The notes under the pieces were generated by a model. That model saw nothing but the letters and a program-made list of their open reading frames with translations. It made no database searches and was not told the origin of the DNA. The position numbers and the translations under genes were made by a program. This document shows positions 1 through 9,686 of a stretch of 64,000 bases of DNA, one piece after another; positions within the stretch are counted from its first letter, which is position 1, and each line of letters starts with the position of its first letter. Source of the DNA: Pseudofrankia saprophytica (GTDB taxonomy: Bacteria > Actinomycetota > Actinomycetes > Frankiales > Frankiaceae); assembly GCF_000235425.2 (NCBI RefSeq), contig NZ_KI912266.1, positions 1,457,900 to 1,521,899 on the forward strand. Direction: 5' to 3'.

Positions 1-84
1 TTGATCGACAATTGCGACCTGGGTGCGACAGCGAGGCTATTGCGAGAACACCCGGGCACCGAGGTCATCTGCGGCCGCCCCTGA
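1..84 (+). CDS. C-terminal end of an unidentified protein (left-edge partial)
   Basis: Frame 1 is open from the first base and ends with a TGA at 82-84. The 27 residues end in a stretch containing LLREHPGTEVICGRP, which reads like a natural protein C-terminus with good actinobacterial codon use. The beginning lies outside the window, so no function can be given. A 12-bp palindrome GTGGTGCACCAC follows at 88-99. It could equally be chance open frame. Confidence 0.35.
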   Translation: MIDNCDLGATARLLREHPGTEVICGRP

Positions 85-203
85 TCAGTGGTGCACCACG
101 GCCCCATCTGTTGCGACCCCAGTGCCGCCACCGAGCAGCAGCCACGTGAACAACCGATGCGCGCGAGACCTCCCAAGATCACAATTGCCTCGACAGGCGA
201 AGG

Positions 204-1163
204 CTAGAGGTCGATGACGACCTTGCCGTGCACATGCCGGCTGGCCTGAAGCTCGACTGCCGCGCGGATCTGCTCCACCGGGAAACTCGCCGCTATGGGC
301 ACACGGAGCTGGCCCGCCGCGACCAGGTGAGCGATCTCCTCGATGGCGCCGGGGGCGGCGTTGGCGCCGTTCGCTGGTGTGATCCCGTCGACCTGTGCGG
401 CGATGGTGGTGATGCGCTCGTCAGGCACGCCAAGTTCTCGTGCCACTTGCATTGTCTCTGTCCCGTACAGGTCGATCGCCGCGGTGACGCCGGCGGGAGC
501 CATGGCGCGGACTCGGTCGAGCAGGCCGTCGCCGTAGGCGACCGGCTCGGCCCCGAGGGCGCGCAGGGCGTCGGCTGATGTCGCCGATCCCGTCCCGATC
601 ACTCGTGCGCCCGCGAGGCGGGCGAGCTGGACGGCGAACACGCCGACGCCACCTCCCGCGCCGCCGATGAGCAGCGTGTCGCCCGGTCCCGGGTTGACGA
701 CGGCAAGGGCGGCCGCGGCCGTGCACCCCGCAATGGCGAGGGTGGCGGCGGTGCGGTCGTCGACTCCGTCGGGGGTCCTGTGCGCGTCGCCGCCCACCGC
801 GATGGCCCCTGCCACGTCGATGACGACATGGTCGGCGACCGCGCGGGAAAGGGCGCCACCGAACACCCGGTCGCCGACCGCGAACGCGGTCACGCCGTCA
901 CCGACCTGGTCCACGACCCCGGCGTAGTCGGTTCCGAACCCGGACGGCAGGGTCAGGCCGAATCGTGTGGCGGTGTCCGCGTCGGAGGTGATGATCCAGT
1001 CCATCGGGTTCAGTCCAGCCGCGGTGACCCGCACGCGGATCTGCCCGGAGGCGGCCCGCGGCGCGGGTACCTCGCGGAGGCTCAGGACCTCGGGTCCGCC
1101 GAAGGACTCGAGCCGGATCGCTCGGCTGGTGGTCGCCGACGTGTGGACGCCCGGTTCCTGCAT
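204..1163 (-). CDS. NADPH:quinone oxidoreductase-like (zinc-independent MDR family)
   Basis: A 319-residue medium-chain dehydrogenase/reductase. The N-terminal GroES-like domain (about residues 13-130) has the typical GGPEVL opening and the LNPMDW motif. The Rossmann half carries GGAGGGVG at 165-172 for NAD(P)H binding. The cysteine cluster of zinc-binding alcohol dehydrogenases is absent, so it belongs with the quinone oxidoreductase/enoyl reductase branch, acting in the cytosol on quinones or activated alkenes. The ATG at 1161-1163 follows a purine-rich GGGAG about 10 bases away. It is divergent from a TetR regulator at 1260, and two matching palindromes lie between them, so repression by that regulator and induction by a reactive small molecule is likely. 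The exact substrate cannot be told. Confidence 0.85.
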   Translation of the reverse strand: MQEPGVHTSATTSRAIRLESFGGPEVLSLREVPAPRAASGQIRVRVTAAGLNPMDWIITSDADTATRFGLTLPSGFGTDYAGVVDQVGDGVTAFAVGDRVFGGALSRAVADHVVIDVAGAIAVGGDAHRTPDGVDDRTAATLAIAGCTAAAALAVVNPGPGDTLLIGGAGGGVGVFAVQLARLAGARVIGTGSATSADALRALGAEPVAYGDGLLDRVRAMAPAGVTAAIDLYGTETMQVARELGVPDERITTIAAQVDGITPANGANAAPGAIEEIAHLVAAGQLRVPIAASFPVEQIRAAVELQASRHVHGKVVIDL

Positions 1164-1201
1164 GCTCGCGTGTCTCCCTTGGCGGCGACGGACGGCGACG
1201 A

Positions 1202-1260
1202 AAACGGACTATGCTCCGTTTGGAGTGGGCACCGTACCACAATCGGAGCGTGTTCCGTTT
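1202..1260. promoter_or_regulatory. Paired TetR operator between divergent genes
   Basis: Two palindromes of the same design are seen: AAACGGA-N6-TCCGTTT at 1202-1221 (perfect) and ATCGGA-N6-TCCGTT at 1242-1259 (inner CGGA/TCCG perfect). Their centres are 39 bp apart, close to four helical turns. They fill the space between the oxidoreductase start and the TetR start, as expected for a self-regulating divergent TetR unit. The second copy runs up to the TTG start of the regulator. Confidence 0.7.
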
Positions 1261-1832
1261 TGGCAGAGTCAGACACTCGCGCGCTGCGTGCGGACGCGAC
1301 CCGCAACCGCAACCAGCTCCTCGACGTGGCGACCCGCGTGTTCGTCTCTGCCGACGGCACTGAGCCGTCCATGCGCGCGATCGCACGCGAAGCTGGGGTC
1401 GGCATCGCCACGCTCTACCGACACTTCCCCACCCGCGAGTCTCTCGTCGACGCGATCTACCGTGATCAGGTCGCGCGGCTCACCGCTGGCGCCCGCGAGC
1501 TACTCGCCCAGCTTCCCCCGCCCGCGGCGCTACGACGCTGGATGGACCTGTTCGGGGACTGGATTGCGACCAAGAACGGCATGCTCGACACACTGCTCGC
1601 GATGATCGAATCAGGCGAGATCGCCCATGCCCAGACCAGGACCGAGCTGCTCGCAGCCATCGACGCCATCCTCGCCGCCGGCCGTGCGACGGGCGAGCTC
1701 CGCTCCGATGTCACCGCCGAAGACATCGCCGCCAGCCTCATCGGCATCTTCACCGTGGCCCACCCACCCGACGACGCCAGAGCAGGTCGGCTGCTGAACA
1801 TTCTGATGGACGGCCTACGGCCTACACCTTGA
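1260..1832 (+). CDS. TetR/AcrR family transcriptional regulator
   Basis: A DNA-binding repressor of about 190 residues. The N-terminal helix-turn-helix is plain: RNQLLDVATRVF, then REAGVGIATLYRHFPTRESL, which is the classic TetR recognition helix region. The C-terminal helical ligand domain is of the type with the WMDLFGDWIATKNGM stretch common in actinobacterial TetR proteins. The TTG at 1260 is chosen because it sits just before conserved sequence and no ATG or GTG is available that keeps the HTH; the next ATG (1371) would cut the HTH. The operator overlaps the start, so the transcript may be leaderless. It likely represses itself and the divergent oxidoreductase. Confidence 0.85.
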   Translation: MAESDTRALRADATRNRNQLLDVATRVFVSADGTEPSMRAIAREAGVGIATLYRHFPTRESLVDAIYRDQVARLTAGARELLAQLPPPAALRRWMDLFGDWIATKNGMLDTLLAMIESGEIAHAQTRTELLAAIDAILAAGRATGELRSDVTAEDIAASLIGIFTVAHPPDDARAGRLLNILMDGLRPTP

Positions 1833-2119
1833 GCCGCTCCTCTGGCGCGAACAGCGCGGCGTTCGAGGCGAGGCGATGTCAACAACCCCGTGAGAGAGAG
1901 CGCCTAGTCGAGCCCGCGCCCGCGACCACGAGCCGAAGCGCACAGAAGATCGCCTGCCTGGATCTTGTCGTTTTCGCCAGGGAGGCGACATCCGGCCTGG
2001 GAAACGACGCGCGGCACGGGAACCTACAGATTCGTATCTATCGGCGACAGTGCGTCATCGTTTATTGTGACTTAATGGAGGTTAAGCGGCAGTACACGAG
2101 GTGAGGGGCGTCTTCACGG
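1833..2119. other. Intergenic region with CTTAA palindrome
   Basis: No convincing gene is seen. The stretch becomes less GC-rich between about 2020 and 2090 and holds a short inverted repeat CTTAA-N6-TTAAG at 2071-2086, about 34 bases before the next start, which may be an operator or part of the promoter of the following HTH gene. Confidence 0.4.
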
Positions 2120-2899
2120 ATGAGTCGGCGTGATGATCAGATCGACCCGGCGGTGGACGAGCTGCTGACGGGGATGATGCGGCTGTGGGCCGAGGCGCCC
2201 CCGGCGGTCCGGTGGCGGGCGCTACGCGAGCTGGCCGACAACCGGGCGAGCCTGCAGGCGATGACGATCCACCAGCTGCTTCCGGAGGACGGCTCCCGCC
2301 GAGGCCTCGGCGACCTGGCTCGCGCGCTCGGCGTGACGACCAGCTGGGTCAGCCAGCTGGCCTCGCTGCCCCGCCGCCACGCCGGCCTGTTCGCCTGGGG
2401 GCGGGCGCTGGCCGTCGCGTCCGACCTGGTGGCCCTCGCCGAGCGGGCCGGCTCCAACCGGCTGTCCGGCGAGCTGTCCGGCATCGTCCGACGCGGCCTG
2501 CACGACACCAGCCCGCTGAGCGACCTGGAGGACGCGGCCAGCCGCTGGGCGCTCGCCGCCCGCCGCCAGCGCCGCGGCCCCGAGGCGGACGCGCTCGTCG
2601 AGCGCCTCGACGCCCTGCTCACGCGGGTCACCCCCGCGCTCGACCTGGACTGGCTGGCCCGCGCGGAGATCGCCCTCGGCTACCAGACCGGCCGGGCGCC
2701 CACCGCCTCTGCTGGCGTCGCGTCCGCGGCCGGAGCCTCCGCCCCCCGGGCCGTCGCCGCCGGCGCCCGCGTCACCGGTGTCGAGCCGGCGGTTCCCGCG
2801 CCACGGCACCCGGCGACCGCCGGCACGGCCGAGCCTCCACCGCGGCGCGGCCCGAGCGACCCCCTGCCCTGGAGCCGCTACCGCCTTCGCGACCGCTAG
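2120..2899 (+). CDS. Hypothetical protein with helix-turn-helix segment
   Basis: 259 residues with no family that I can name. Residues 61-85 (RGLGDLARALGVTTSWVSQL) look like a helix-turn-helix of the Xre/MarR kind, so it may bind DNA. The middle is helical and rich in Arg, Ala and Leu. The last 70 residues are low-complexity Ala/Pro/Gly and probably disordered. The ATG at 2120 is preceded by GAGGGG-like purines at about 2102-2107. It stands alone, ending 53 bases before the convergent kinase gene. A regulator is a reasonable guess, no more. Confidence 0.6.
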   Translation: MSRRDDQIDPAVDELLTGMMRLWAEAPPAVRWRALRELADNRASLQAMTIHQLLPEDGSRRGLGDLARALGVTTSWVSQLASLPRRHAGLFAWGRALAVASDLVALAERAGSNRLSGELSGIVRRGLHDTSPLSDLEDAASRWALAARRQRRGPEADALVERLDALLTRVTPALDLDWLARAEIALGYQTGRAPTASAGVASAAGASAPRAVAAGARVTGVEPAVPAPRHPATAGTAEPPPRRGPSDPLPWSRYRLRDR

Positions 2900-2952
2900 C
2901 GAACCCGGCGAGCAGCCGGCGGGCCATCCATCGGACGGCGGCGCCGAGCCGG

Positions 2953-4686
2953 TCAGGGCCGGCGGACCAGGGCGCCGGTCGGCCGGCCGGCGGCGGAGGA
3001 GCCGGAGATGTAGGTCAGCCTGCCGTCGGGCTCCAGACGCAGGTGGACGGCGTCACCCTGGGTGCACGCCTGCATGCCCAGGATGGTCGGGTTCTCACCG
3101 GAGCCGGGGATGTCCACGACGATCACCTCGTCGCCACCGGGGCCGCCGAACCCGGCGAACCGCAGGTCTCCCGTGCAGCGCAGCGGGCTTACGTCCACGC
3201 CGAGGACCCTGGTCAGGATGGACTCCGCGTTGCCGAGGGTCTGCCCGCTCTCGCCTGCCCGCAAGGTGATCACCACCTTCGAGACGAGACCATCCTGGGA
3301 GGTCACGTCTCCCTCCCAGGTCCCCACGTAGCCCGCGGGCAGGACACCGGGCCGTGGCGTGCCGGTCTCGCTCGGTCGCGTGGAGCCGCCGTCGGAGCTC
3401 GAGGTGCGCGCCGCACTGGTGACGGCCGGGGAGGAGACGGCCGGGGAACCGGTGGGACTGGTCGTCTCCAGGCCCTCGAGTCCGTCGTCACCCCTCGAGC
3501 CGGGCACCACCAGCAGGACGACGACCAGCAGGGCGGCGATCGCGAGACTCAGGAAGCCCGCGGCCGCGGCCGTGATGAGCCGGCGCCGACGAGGGTCGCC
3601 CGCGGGTGGCACCGGCACCGGCCCCGGCATCGGCGTAGGTGTCCGCGTCGGCGAGGCCGGGGGCGGAGGCGGGGGGATCGAGGCGGCCTCGGGTCGAGGC
3701 GATGACGGCGTGGTGGCCGTCGCGGGGCTCCACGTGTGGCTGCCCCAGGAACCCGTCGCGCGGCCCGAAGCCTGGCCGGTGGCTGGAGCGGGCGCGTCCA
3801 GGTCGAGAAGGGCGATGGCCTGCCGGCTGATGCCGGTGACGAGGTCGGCCGGCAGCCAGCCGGCCGCGACCAGCGCGGTCGCGTCGCCGCCCGGCGCGAG
3901 CGCGGCGAGCACGGCGGGCGGGGTGGGCCGGGCCGCCGGGTCCTTGTCCAGGCAGGCCCGCACGAGGTCGCGCAGATCGGCGGGCACGGCGGCGAGGCTC
4001 GGGTCGCGGGTGACCACGCTGTGCAGCACGGCGGCGACGATGGAGCCGTCGAACGGGCCGGTGCCGGTCGCGGCGAACACCAGCACGGAGCCGAGCGAGA
4101 ACACGTCGCTGGCCGGCCCCGCGTCGAGGCCGCTGACCTGCTCGGGTGACATGAACGCGGGCGAGCCGATCGGTGAGCCGGTCCTGGTGAGCACCGAGGC
4201 GTCGATCGCCCGGGAGATCCCGAAGTCGATGACCCGCGGCCCGTCCAGGCTGAGCAACACGTTCGACGGCTTGAGGTCCCGGTGGACCAGGCCGACGCCG
4301 TGGATGGCGACCAGCGCCTCGGCGAGGCCGGCGCCGAGCGCGCGCACGGTGGGCGCTGGCAGCGGGCCGTGCTCGGACACCGCCTGCGTCAGCGACGGCC
4401 CGGGGATGTACGCGGTGACGAGGTAGGGGTGCTCGGCGTCCGGGTCGGCGTCGAGCAGCGGGGCGGTCCATGGGCCGCCGACCCTCCGGGCCGCGTCGAC
4501 CTCCCGCCGAAACCGGGCGCGAAACGCGGGGTCGTCGGTGTACTCGGGGCGGATCACCTTGACCGCCAGGGTTCTGCCGCCGGCGCCGCGAGCCAGGTAT
4601 ACCCGGCCCATGCCCCCGCCACCGAGGACACCAAGCAACTGGTAGCCGCCGACGGCGCGGGGGTCGTCTGCACGGAGCGGTCTCAC
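2953..4686 (-). CDS. Membrane Ser/Thr protein kinase (PknB-like, Hanks type)
   Basis: 577 residues. The kinase domain (about 14-270) has every key element: glycine loop LGGGGMGRVY (21-30), Lys43 in AVKV, HRDLKPSN (135-142), DFG (154-156) and SPE (180-182). A Pro/Thr-rich linker (300-365) leads to a single membrane helix at about 370-394. The remaining 180 residues would be outside the cell: a Ser/Thr-rich stretch and a small folded domain beginning near YVGTWEGDV, with two cysteines (CTGDL, ACTQGD). No PASTA repeats are present, so the sensed signal differs from PknB. It is transcribed alone. ATG at 4684-4686. Confidence 0.9.
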   Translation of the reverse strand: MRPLRADDPRAVGGYQLLGVLGGGGMGRVYLARGAGGRTLAVKVIRPEYTDDPAFRARFRREVDAARRVGGPWTAPLLDADPDAEHPYLVTAYIPGPSLTQAVSEHGPLPAPTVRALGAGLAEALVAIHGVGLVHRDLKPSNVLLSLDGPRVIDFGISRAIDASVLTRTGSPIGSPAFMSPEQVSGLDAGPASDVFSLGSVLVFAATGTGPFDGSIVAAVLHSVVTRDPSLAAVPADLRDLVRACLDKDPAARPTPPAVLAALAPGGDATALVAAGWLPADLVTGISRQAIALLDLDAPAPATGQASGRATGSWGSHTWSPATATTPSSPRPEAASIPPPPPPASPTRTPTPMPGPVPVPPAGDPRRRRLITAAAAGFLSLAIAALLVVVLLVVPGSRGDDGLEGLETTSPTGSPAVSSPAVTSAARTSSSDGGSTRPSETGTPRPGVLPAGYVGTWEGDVTSQDGLVSKVVITLRAGESGQTLGNAESILTRVLGVDVSPLRCTGDLRFAGFGGPGGDEVIVVDIPGSGENPTILGMQACTQGDAVHLRLEPDGRLTYISGSSAAGRPTGALVRRP

Positions 4687-4774
4687 GCGGCGTCATCCCT
4701 CCTCGCCCCCGCGGGCCAGTGTCGCGGGTGCTGGCCCCGGGAATGGCGGCGGGGGTGCAAGGCAGCCGGGGGTG

Positions 4775-5443
4775 TCAGGCGCCGAGGAAGCTCAGGACGG
4801 TGTCCATGGCGCGCATGTTGGACTGCAGGGAGAAGTGGTCGGCGCCTTCGATGGTCACGCCGGTGGCGTTCGGCAGCATCGCGGCCAGGGCCTCGGGCGA
4901 GCCGACGCTGTCGCGCTCGCCGGTGACGACGAGGACCTGGCAGGTGACGGCGGCCAGCTCCACGGCCGTGAGCGGCTCGACGGGGCGGCGGGCGAACGCG
5001 GCCAGCGCGTCCAGGTCGTTGCCCGCGCTGCGCGCGAGACCGCGGAACAGGCGCGCCCGGACGTCGGCCGGGTCGGCATTGTCGATCGCGAACGGGACGG
5101 CCTCACGGATCTCGAGAACCGCCGGGCCGATGCCCATCAGCACCAGCCGCTCGAACGAGGCGAGCCCGCGCGCGGCGCACTCGAGCAGCAGGCGGGCGCC
5201 GGCGGAGAAGCCGACGGCGTCGACCGGGCCGCGGTCGGCGAACGCGTCGGCGACGGTCGCCGCGACGTCGGCGTAGTCCGCCGGGTCGGTCGAGTGCGGG
5301 GCCGTGCCGTGTCCCGGCAGGTCGACGGCGATGACGTCCCGTCCCGTCTCCCGCAGCAGGTCGATCCAGCCAGCGGGCCGCCAGCCGTGCTCGCTCGAGG
5401 ACGCAAAGCCGTGTACCAGGACGACCGGCGCGGAATCAGCCAC
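4775..5443 (-). CDS. Alpha/beta hydrolase
   Basis: 222 residues with the fold's hallmarks: oxyanion HGFASSS near 11, DLPGHG at 41-46, nucleophile elbow GFSAG with Ser80, and probable acid Asp178 (GERDSVG) and His203 (GADHFS). It is a short soluble esterase/lipase-like enzyme; the substrate cannot be predicted. GTG at 5441-5443 is the only start preserving the first strand (APVVLVHGF). It is divergent from a TetR gene at 5607, and the palindromic operator at 5546-5561 lies between, so the two may be co-regulated. Confidence 0.8.
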   Translation of the reverse strand: MADSAPVVLVHGFASSSEHGWRPAGWIDLLRETGRDVIAVDLPGHGTAPHSTDPADYADVAATVADAFADRGPVDAVGFSAGARLLLECAARGLASFERLVLMGIGPAVLEIREAVPFAIDNADPADVRARLFRGLARSAGNDLDALAAFARRPVEPLTAVELAAVTCQVLVVTGERDSVGSPEALAAMLPNATGVTIEGADHFSLQSNMRAMDTVLSFLGA

Positions 5444-5545
5444 TCCGGCACGCTAACGCGATCCCCCCGCACCCGCTCGAACTGCCACCTGGGGCCCGAA
5501 AGGCCCTCGCTCCCCGGGGCATAGGTCAGCTCGGCACGGGTAACA

Positions 5546-5582
5546 CTACACAGGTGTGTAGCCAACTGCTTCGACGTATAGT
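5546..5582 (+). promoter_or_regulatory. TetR operator and candidate promoter of exporter operon
   Basis: A perfect 7-2-7 inverted repeat CTACACA-GG-TGTGTAG lies at 5546-5561. A -10-like TATAGT follows at 5577-5582, placing the palindrome over the -35 region, the usual position for TetR self-repression. A strong Shine-Dalgarno (AGGAGGGGGAG) at 5590-5600 precedes the ATG at 5607. Confidence 0.65.
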
Positions 5583-5606
5583 CCCGGTCAGGAGGGGGAG
5601 AGGACG

Positions 5607-6302
5607 ATGCGGATGGAGCGAGCGGACGAGGATCTGACCGCCAAGGCGCGGATCCGAGACGCGGCGCTGCGGCTGTTCGCCGAGCAGGGCTTCGAGGCGA
5701 CGACGATCCGGGGGATCGCCGCGGCGGCCGGGGTGTCGTCGGGCCTGGTGCGCCACCACTTCGGGTCGAAGGAGGCGCTGCGCGAAGCGTGTGACGCGCA
5801 TGCGCTCGACCACACGATGGCGATCAAGGAGGAAGCCGTCCTCGCCGGCAGGCTGGCCGACTCCGCGTACATGGCCGCCGTCTACCCGTCGGTACTGCTG
5901 ATGCAGCGCTACCTGGCGCGATCGCTGGTCGACGGCTCCCCGTCGGCCGCCGCGCTGTTCGACCGCATGGTCGATCTCGCCGAGCAGTGGGCGCGGGACG
6001 AGCGGCTGCCGGCGAAGCCGGAAGACCCGCGGGCGTTCGCCGCCGCGCTGGTCGCCATGCAGACCGGGCTGCTCATGCTGCACGACCAGGTCTCGCGCGC
6101 GCTCGGCGCCGACGTCCTCGACGCGAGCGGGCACATCCGCCTCGGCAGGGCAATCGTCGACCTCTACACGCACCCCCTGCTCACCGAGGACCAGGCCGCC
6201 CAGGCGCGGGCCGCCTATGACCAGCTTCAGGCACGCCCGCCGTTCTCGTCGGCCCTCGCCGGCGACGGTGGCGGGCACGGTGGCGAAGGGCCACGACCAT
6301 GA
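5607..6302 (+). CDS. TetR family regulator of the adjacent ABC exporter
   Basis: 231 residues. The N-terminal HTH reads [20 protein letters not shown] and then [20 protein letters not shown], a textbook TetR domain. The C-terminal part is helical and should bind the inducer. The ATG at 5607 has a very good ribosome site; a second ATG at 5613 is possible. Its stop overlaps the ATG of the ABC ATPase by 4 bp (6299-6302), so the three genes form one operon. The layout TetR-ATPase-permease is common for self-protection exporters of hydrophobic antibiotics; that role is inferred. Confidence 0.9.
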   Translation: MRMERADEDLTAKARIRDAALRLFAEQGFEATTIRGIAAAAGVSSGLVRHHFGSKEALREACDAHALDHTMAIKEEAVLAGRLADSAYMAAVYPSVLLMQRYLARSLVDGSPSAAALFDRMVDLAEQWARDERLPAKPEDPRAFAAALVAMQTGLLMLHDQVSRALGADVLDASGHIRLGRAIVDLYTHPLLTEDQAAQARAAYDQLQARPPFSSALAGDGGGHGGEGPRP

Positions 6303-7324
6303 GTGAGGCAATCCGGGCGGAAGGGCTGGTCAAGACGTTCGGGGTGACCCGGGCGCTCGACGGGCTGGACCTGGTCGTACGCCCCGGTGAGGTGCACGGC
6401 TTCCTGGGGCCCAACGGCGCGGGCAAGAGCACGACGCTGCGCATTCTGCTCGGGCTGATGCGGGCCGACGCCGGGATTGCGACCGTGCTGGGCGAGGACG
6501 CCTGGCGGGACGCGACGGGGTTGCACCGCCGGCTCGCGTACGTGCCCGGCGACGTGACGCTGTGGCCGAACCTGTCCGGTGGCGAGGCCATCGACCTGCT
6601 CGGCCGGCTGCGCGGCGGGCTGGACCCGCGACGGCGCGCCGAGCTGCTGGAGCGGTTCGATCTCGACCCGCGCAAGAAGGGCCGGTCCTACTCGAAAGGC
6701 AACCGGCAGAAGGTCGCGCTCGTGGCCGCGTTCGCCTCGAACGTCGAGCTGCTGCTGCTCGACGAGCCGACGAGCGGCCTCGACCCGCTGATGGAGGACC
6801 AGTTCCGTGAGCTGGTCCGCGAGGAGCAGCGCCGTGACGGGCGCACGGTGCTGCTGTCCAGTCACCTCCTCGACGAGGTCGAGGCGCTGTGCGAACGGGT
6901 CACGATCATTCGTGACGGGCGGACGGTCGAGGCCGGCACGCTCGCCGAGATGCGCCACCTCACCCGGACCGTCGTGGCGGCGGACCTCGTCGCCTCGGCC
7001 GACCCGGCGGTGACCGCCGCCGGTCTCGCCGCCCTGCCCGGCGTCCACGCCCTGGTGACCGACGGCGACCGGGTCAGCTTCGAGGCGGACGCCAACGCGC
7101 TCACCCCCGCGCTGTCGCGGCTGGCCTCGGCCGGGGTTCGCGGCCTGGTGAGCAAGCCGCCCACGCTGGAGGAGCTGTTCCTGCGTCACTACGACCGGAC
7201 AGGCCGGGAGAACGCGGTGGAGTCCGGCGGCGCGACCGCGGACGCGACCAGCGGTGCGAAGCAGGCGGGTGCGGACGCCGAGGCGACCCCCGCCGCCGAC
7301 GGGCGTGCGGAGGCGCGGCGATGA
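6299..7324 (+). CDS. ABC exporter ATP-binding protein
   Basis: 341 residues. Walker A GPNGAGKS at 37-44, Walker B LLLLDEP at 151-157 and the SSH switch histidine are intact. The signature is YSKGNRQKV rather than LSGGQ, and the Q-loop reads [10 protein letters not shown]; both are normal for the drug-exporter subgroup that pairs with large permeases. The last 130 residues form the extra C-terminal domain of DrrA-like proteins, ending in a low-complexity Ala/Gly tail. It overlaps the genes on both sides by 4 bp (ATGA), so expression is coupled. It would power efflux through the next gene's product. Confidence 0.92.
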   Translation: MSEAIRAEGLVKTFGVTRALDGLDLVVRPGEVHGFLGPNGAGKSTTLRILLGLMRADAGIATVLGEDAWRDATGLHRRLAYVPGDVTLWPNLSGGEAIDLLGRLRGGLDPRRRAELLERFDLDPRKKGRSYSKGNRQKVALVAAFASNVELLLLDEPTSGLDPLMEDQFRELVREEQRRDGRTVLLSSHLLDEVEALCERVTIIRDGRTVEAGTLAEMRHLTRTVVAADLVASADPAVTAAGLAALPGVHALVTDGDRVSFEADANALTPALSRLASAGVRGLVSKPPTLEELFLRHYDRTGRENAVESGGATADATSGAKQAGADAEATPAADGRAEARR

Positions 7325-8955
7325 CCAGCCTGCGGGGGACCGGCGCGCTGGCACGGCTGGTGCTGCGACGCGACCGGGTGCTGCTGCCGATCTGGGTCTA
7401 CATCGTCGGGATCCTCCCGGTCAGCTTCGCCGTGGCGTTCGCCGACCTGTACCCGACGCCCGCGGACCGGGCGCGCTTCGCGGCGACCGGCGCGCACAAC
7501 GGCACCTTCACGGCGCTCTACGGCCGGCTTTCCGGCTCCAGCCTGGGCGAGCTGGTCACCTGGCGCGGTGGGTTCATCCCGGTCGTCGTCGGCCTGATCA
7601 GCCTGCTCGTCGTCATCCGGCACACCAGGACAGAGGAGGAGGCTGGCCGGCGTGAGCTGATTGGTTCGACGGTCGTCGGCCGCCAGGCGGGCCTGGCGGC
7701 CGCACTCATGGTCACGTTCGCGGCGAACCTGTGCGTCGCGCTGGTGACGGCGGTCGCGCTGAGTCTGCGCGGCCTGCCCGTGGCTGGGTCGGTCGCCGTC
7801 GGCCTGGAATGGGCGGCGGCCGGCTGGATCTTCGCCGGTGTCGGGGCGGTGGCCGCGCAGCTCACGACCGGCGCCGGCGCCGCGCGCGGGATCGGCGCCG
7901 CCGCGCTCGCGGCCGCCTACGCCGCGCGGATCCTTGGCGATCGCGGCGGTTCCACCACCCCAGGCGGCTCCGGGGGCACGCTGGAATGGCTGTCGTGGGT
8001 CTCGCCGATCGGGCTGCTCCAGCGCGTCTACCCGTTCGCGGGACCGTCCGGCGCCCGGCACTGGTGGGTGTTCGCGGTGGCCGCGGCCATCGTCGCGGTT
8101 CTCGTCACGGTCGCCGTGACGCTGTCGGCGCGGCGCGATCTCGGCGCCGGGCTGCTGCCCGACCGGCTCGGCTCGGCGGCGGCTCGGCCCGCGTTCGGCT
8201 CACCGCTGGCACTGGCCTGGCGGCTGCACCGAGGGCTGCTTGCCGGCTGGGTGGCCGGGTTCGCGCTGCTCGGCGTCGTCTTCGGCGGCGTCGCGAGCGG
8301 CGTGACGGACCTGGTCAGTGACAACCCCGGCCTGCGTGACGTGTTCACCCGCCTCGGCGGCCGTGCCGAGCTCGTGAACTCCTACCTGGCCTCGATCATG
8401 TCCATCCTCGGGATGATCGCCGCCGGCTACGCCATCCAGGCGGTGCTGCGCCTGCGCGCGGAGGAGGCGAGCGGCCGGGCGGAGCCCGTCCTGGCCACGG
8501 CCGTCGGCCGGCTGCGCTGGGCCACGAGCCACCTCGTCTTCGCCGTCCTCGGCCCCACGTTCGCGATGCTGGTCGCCGGCACTGTCACGGGACTCGTCTA
8601 CGGGGCCAGCTCCGGCGGCATCGGCCACGAGACGGCCAGAGGGCTCAGCTCCGCCGCGGTGCAACTGCCCGCCGTCGCGGTGCTCGCCGCCCTCGCGTTC
8701 GCCCTGTTCGGCCTGGTCCCGCGTCTGTGGCCGGTCAGCTGGGCGGCACTCGCCGCCTGCCTGCTCATCGGCCTGGTCGGCTCCGGCCTGAATCTCAGCC
8801 ACTGGCTCCTCGACGTCTCGCCCTTCACCCACGCCACCCGCCCTCCCGGCGGCTCCGTCACCGCCGCGCCGCTGGCGATCCTGTGCGTCCTGGCCCTGGC
8901 CCTGGCCGCCGCTGGTCTGGCTGGCCTGCGTCGCCGCGACATCCCCATCGCCTGA
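7321..8955 (+). CDS. ABC exporter permease (polyketide-antibiotic exporter type)
   Basis: 544 residues with about twelve hydrophobic segments, in two similar halves (each begins with an [20 protein letters not shown] cytoplasmic stretch followed by a membrane helix). Length and arrangement match the permease family annotated as exporter of polyketide antibiotics, which works with a single ATPase dimer. The segment [19 protein letters not shown] and its counterpart [20 protein letters not shown] are the coupling helices characteristic of this family and show the internal duplication. It is the last gene of the TetR-ATPase-permease operon. Confidence 0.9.
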   Translation: MTSLRGTGALARLVLRRDRVLLPIWVYIVGILPVSFAVAFADLYPTPADRARFAATGAHNGTFTALYGRLSGSSLGELVTWRGGFIPVVVGLISLLVVIRHTRTEEEAGRRELIGSTVVGRQAGLAAALMVTFAANLCVALVTAVALSLRGLPVAGSVAVGLEWAAAGWIFAGVGAVAAQLTTGAGAARGIGAAALAAAYAARILGDRGGSTTPGGSGGTLEWLSWVSPIGLLQRVYPFAGPSGARHWWVFAVAAAIVAVLVTVAVTLSARRDLGAGLLPDRLGSAAARPAFGSPLALAWRLHRGLLAGWVAGFALLGVVFGGVASGVTDLVSDNPGLRDVFTRLGGRAELVNSYLASIMSILGMIAAGYAIQAVLRLRAEEASGRAEPVLATAVGRLRWATSHLVFAVLGPTFAMLVAGTVTGLVYGASSGGIGHETARGLSSAAVQLPAVAVLAALAFALFGLVPRLWPVSWAALAACLLIGLVGSGLNLSHWLLDVSPFTHATRPPGGSVTAAPLAILCVLALALAAAGLAGLRRRDIPIA

Positions 8956-9044
8956 ACCGGCCGGTCGGCTGTCGTGGGCGTCGTCCAATCTCAACTGGGC
9001 ATGCACACGGAAAGAGAGTGGACAAACTCAGGGGGTGAGCAGTC

Positions 9045-9686
9045 ATGGTCACGTCGACGGACTTGGTCAGGTCGACATCGACGTCCATGCTGGTACGTGG
9101 CACGGTCGCGGTGATTCTGGGGATCTTCGCCATCGCGTGGCCCCACATCACCATCGCCGCGCTGGTGGTGGTGTTCGCGGTCTACGTGTTCTGCGATGCG
9201 TTCGGCCAGTTCCACCGCGCGTTCGCCAGCGACCGGGCCGGCCCGGTCGCCGGCCACGTTCTGCTCGGACTGCTGGACATCACAGCCGGCATCGTGGCGC
9301 TCGTGTGGCCCGGCATCACCGCGTTCGTGCTGGCCATCTGGATCGCGGCCTGGGCGGTGGTCACCGGGGTGGTCGAGATCGGGTCGGCCGTCGCCTCCCA
9401 CGGGACCGGCGGTCTTCGCCTCAGCCTTGGGCTGCTCGGCGTCGCCAGCATCCTGTTCGGGATCGTCGTGTTCGCCCACCCCTACGCCGGTGCACTAACT
9501 CTGGCGCTGCTGTTCGGCCTGTTCCTGCTCGTCTACGGTGTGAATCTGCTGGTGACGGGCAGCCGGATGCACCGTGGCGACCTGGCCGGCGGACGTCCTG
9601 CCGTCGGCGCCGCGGGCTGGAGTGGGGCCGGCCGGCGCGCGGACGCGACGCAGCGGGCGGACCGTCCGACGTCGAGCCCGCGCTGA
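9045..9686 (+). CDS. HdeD/DUF308 family membrane protein
   Basis: 213 residues. Six hydrophobic segments lie between about 15 and 180, in three DUF308 hairpin repeats (for example GTVAVILGIFAIAWPHITI and LLGLLDITAGIVALVWPGIT). This is the pattern of HdeD-like proteins, linked to acid resistance in enteric bacteria but of unknown role in actinomycetes. The last 35 residues are polar and rich in Arg/Ala and Ser. ATG at 9045 follows GGGGGTGAG purines. It is separate from the ABC operon by 89 bases. Confidence 0.85.
   Translation: MVTSTDLVRSTSTSMLVRGTVAVILGIFAIAWPHITIAALVVVFAVYVFCDAFGQFHRAFASDRAGPVAGHVLLGLLDITAGIVALVWPGITAFVLAIWIAAWAVVTGVVEIGSAVASHGTGGLRLSLGLLGVASILFGIVVFAHPYAGALTLALLFGLFLLVYGVNLLVTGSRMHRGDLAGGRPAVGAAGWSGAGRRADATQRADRPTSSPR

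Noticed and set aside
1829..2104. 91-codon open frame between the TetR and HTH genes
   Set aside because: No codon bias, weak start with an overlap to the TetR stop, and no recognisable motif.
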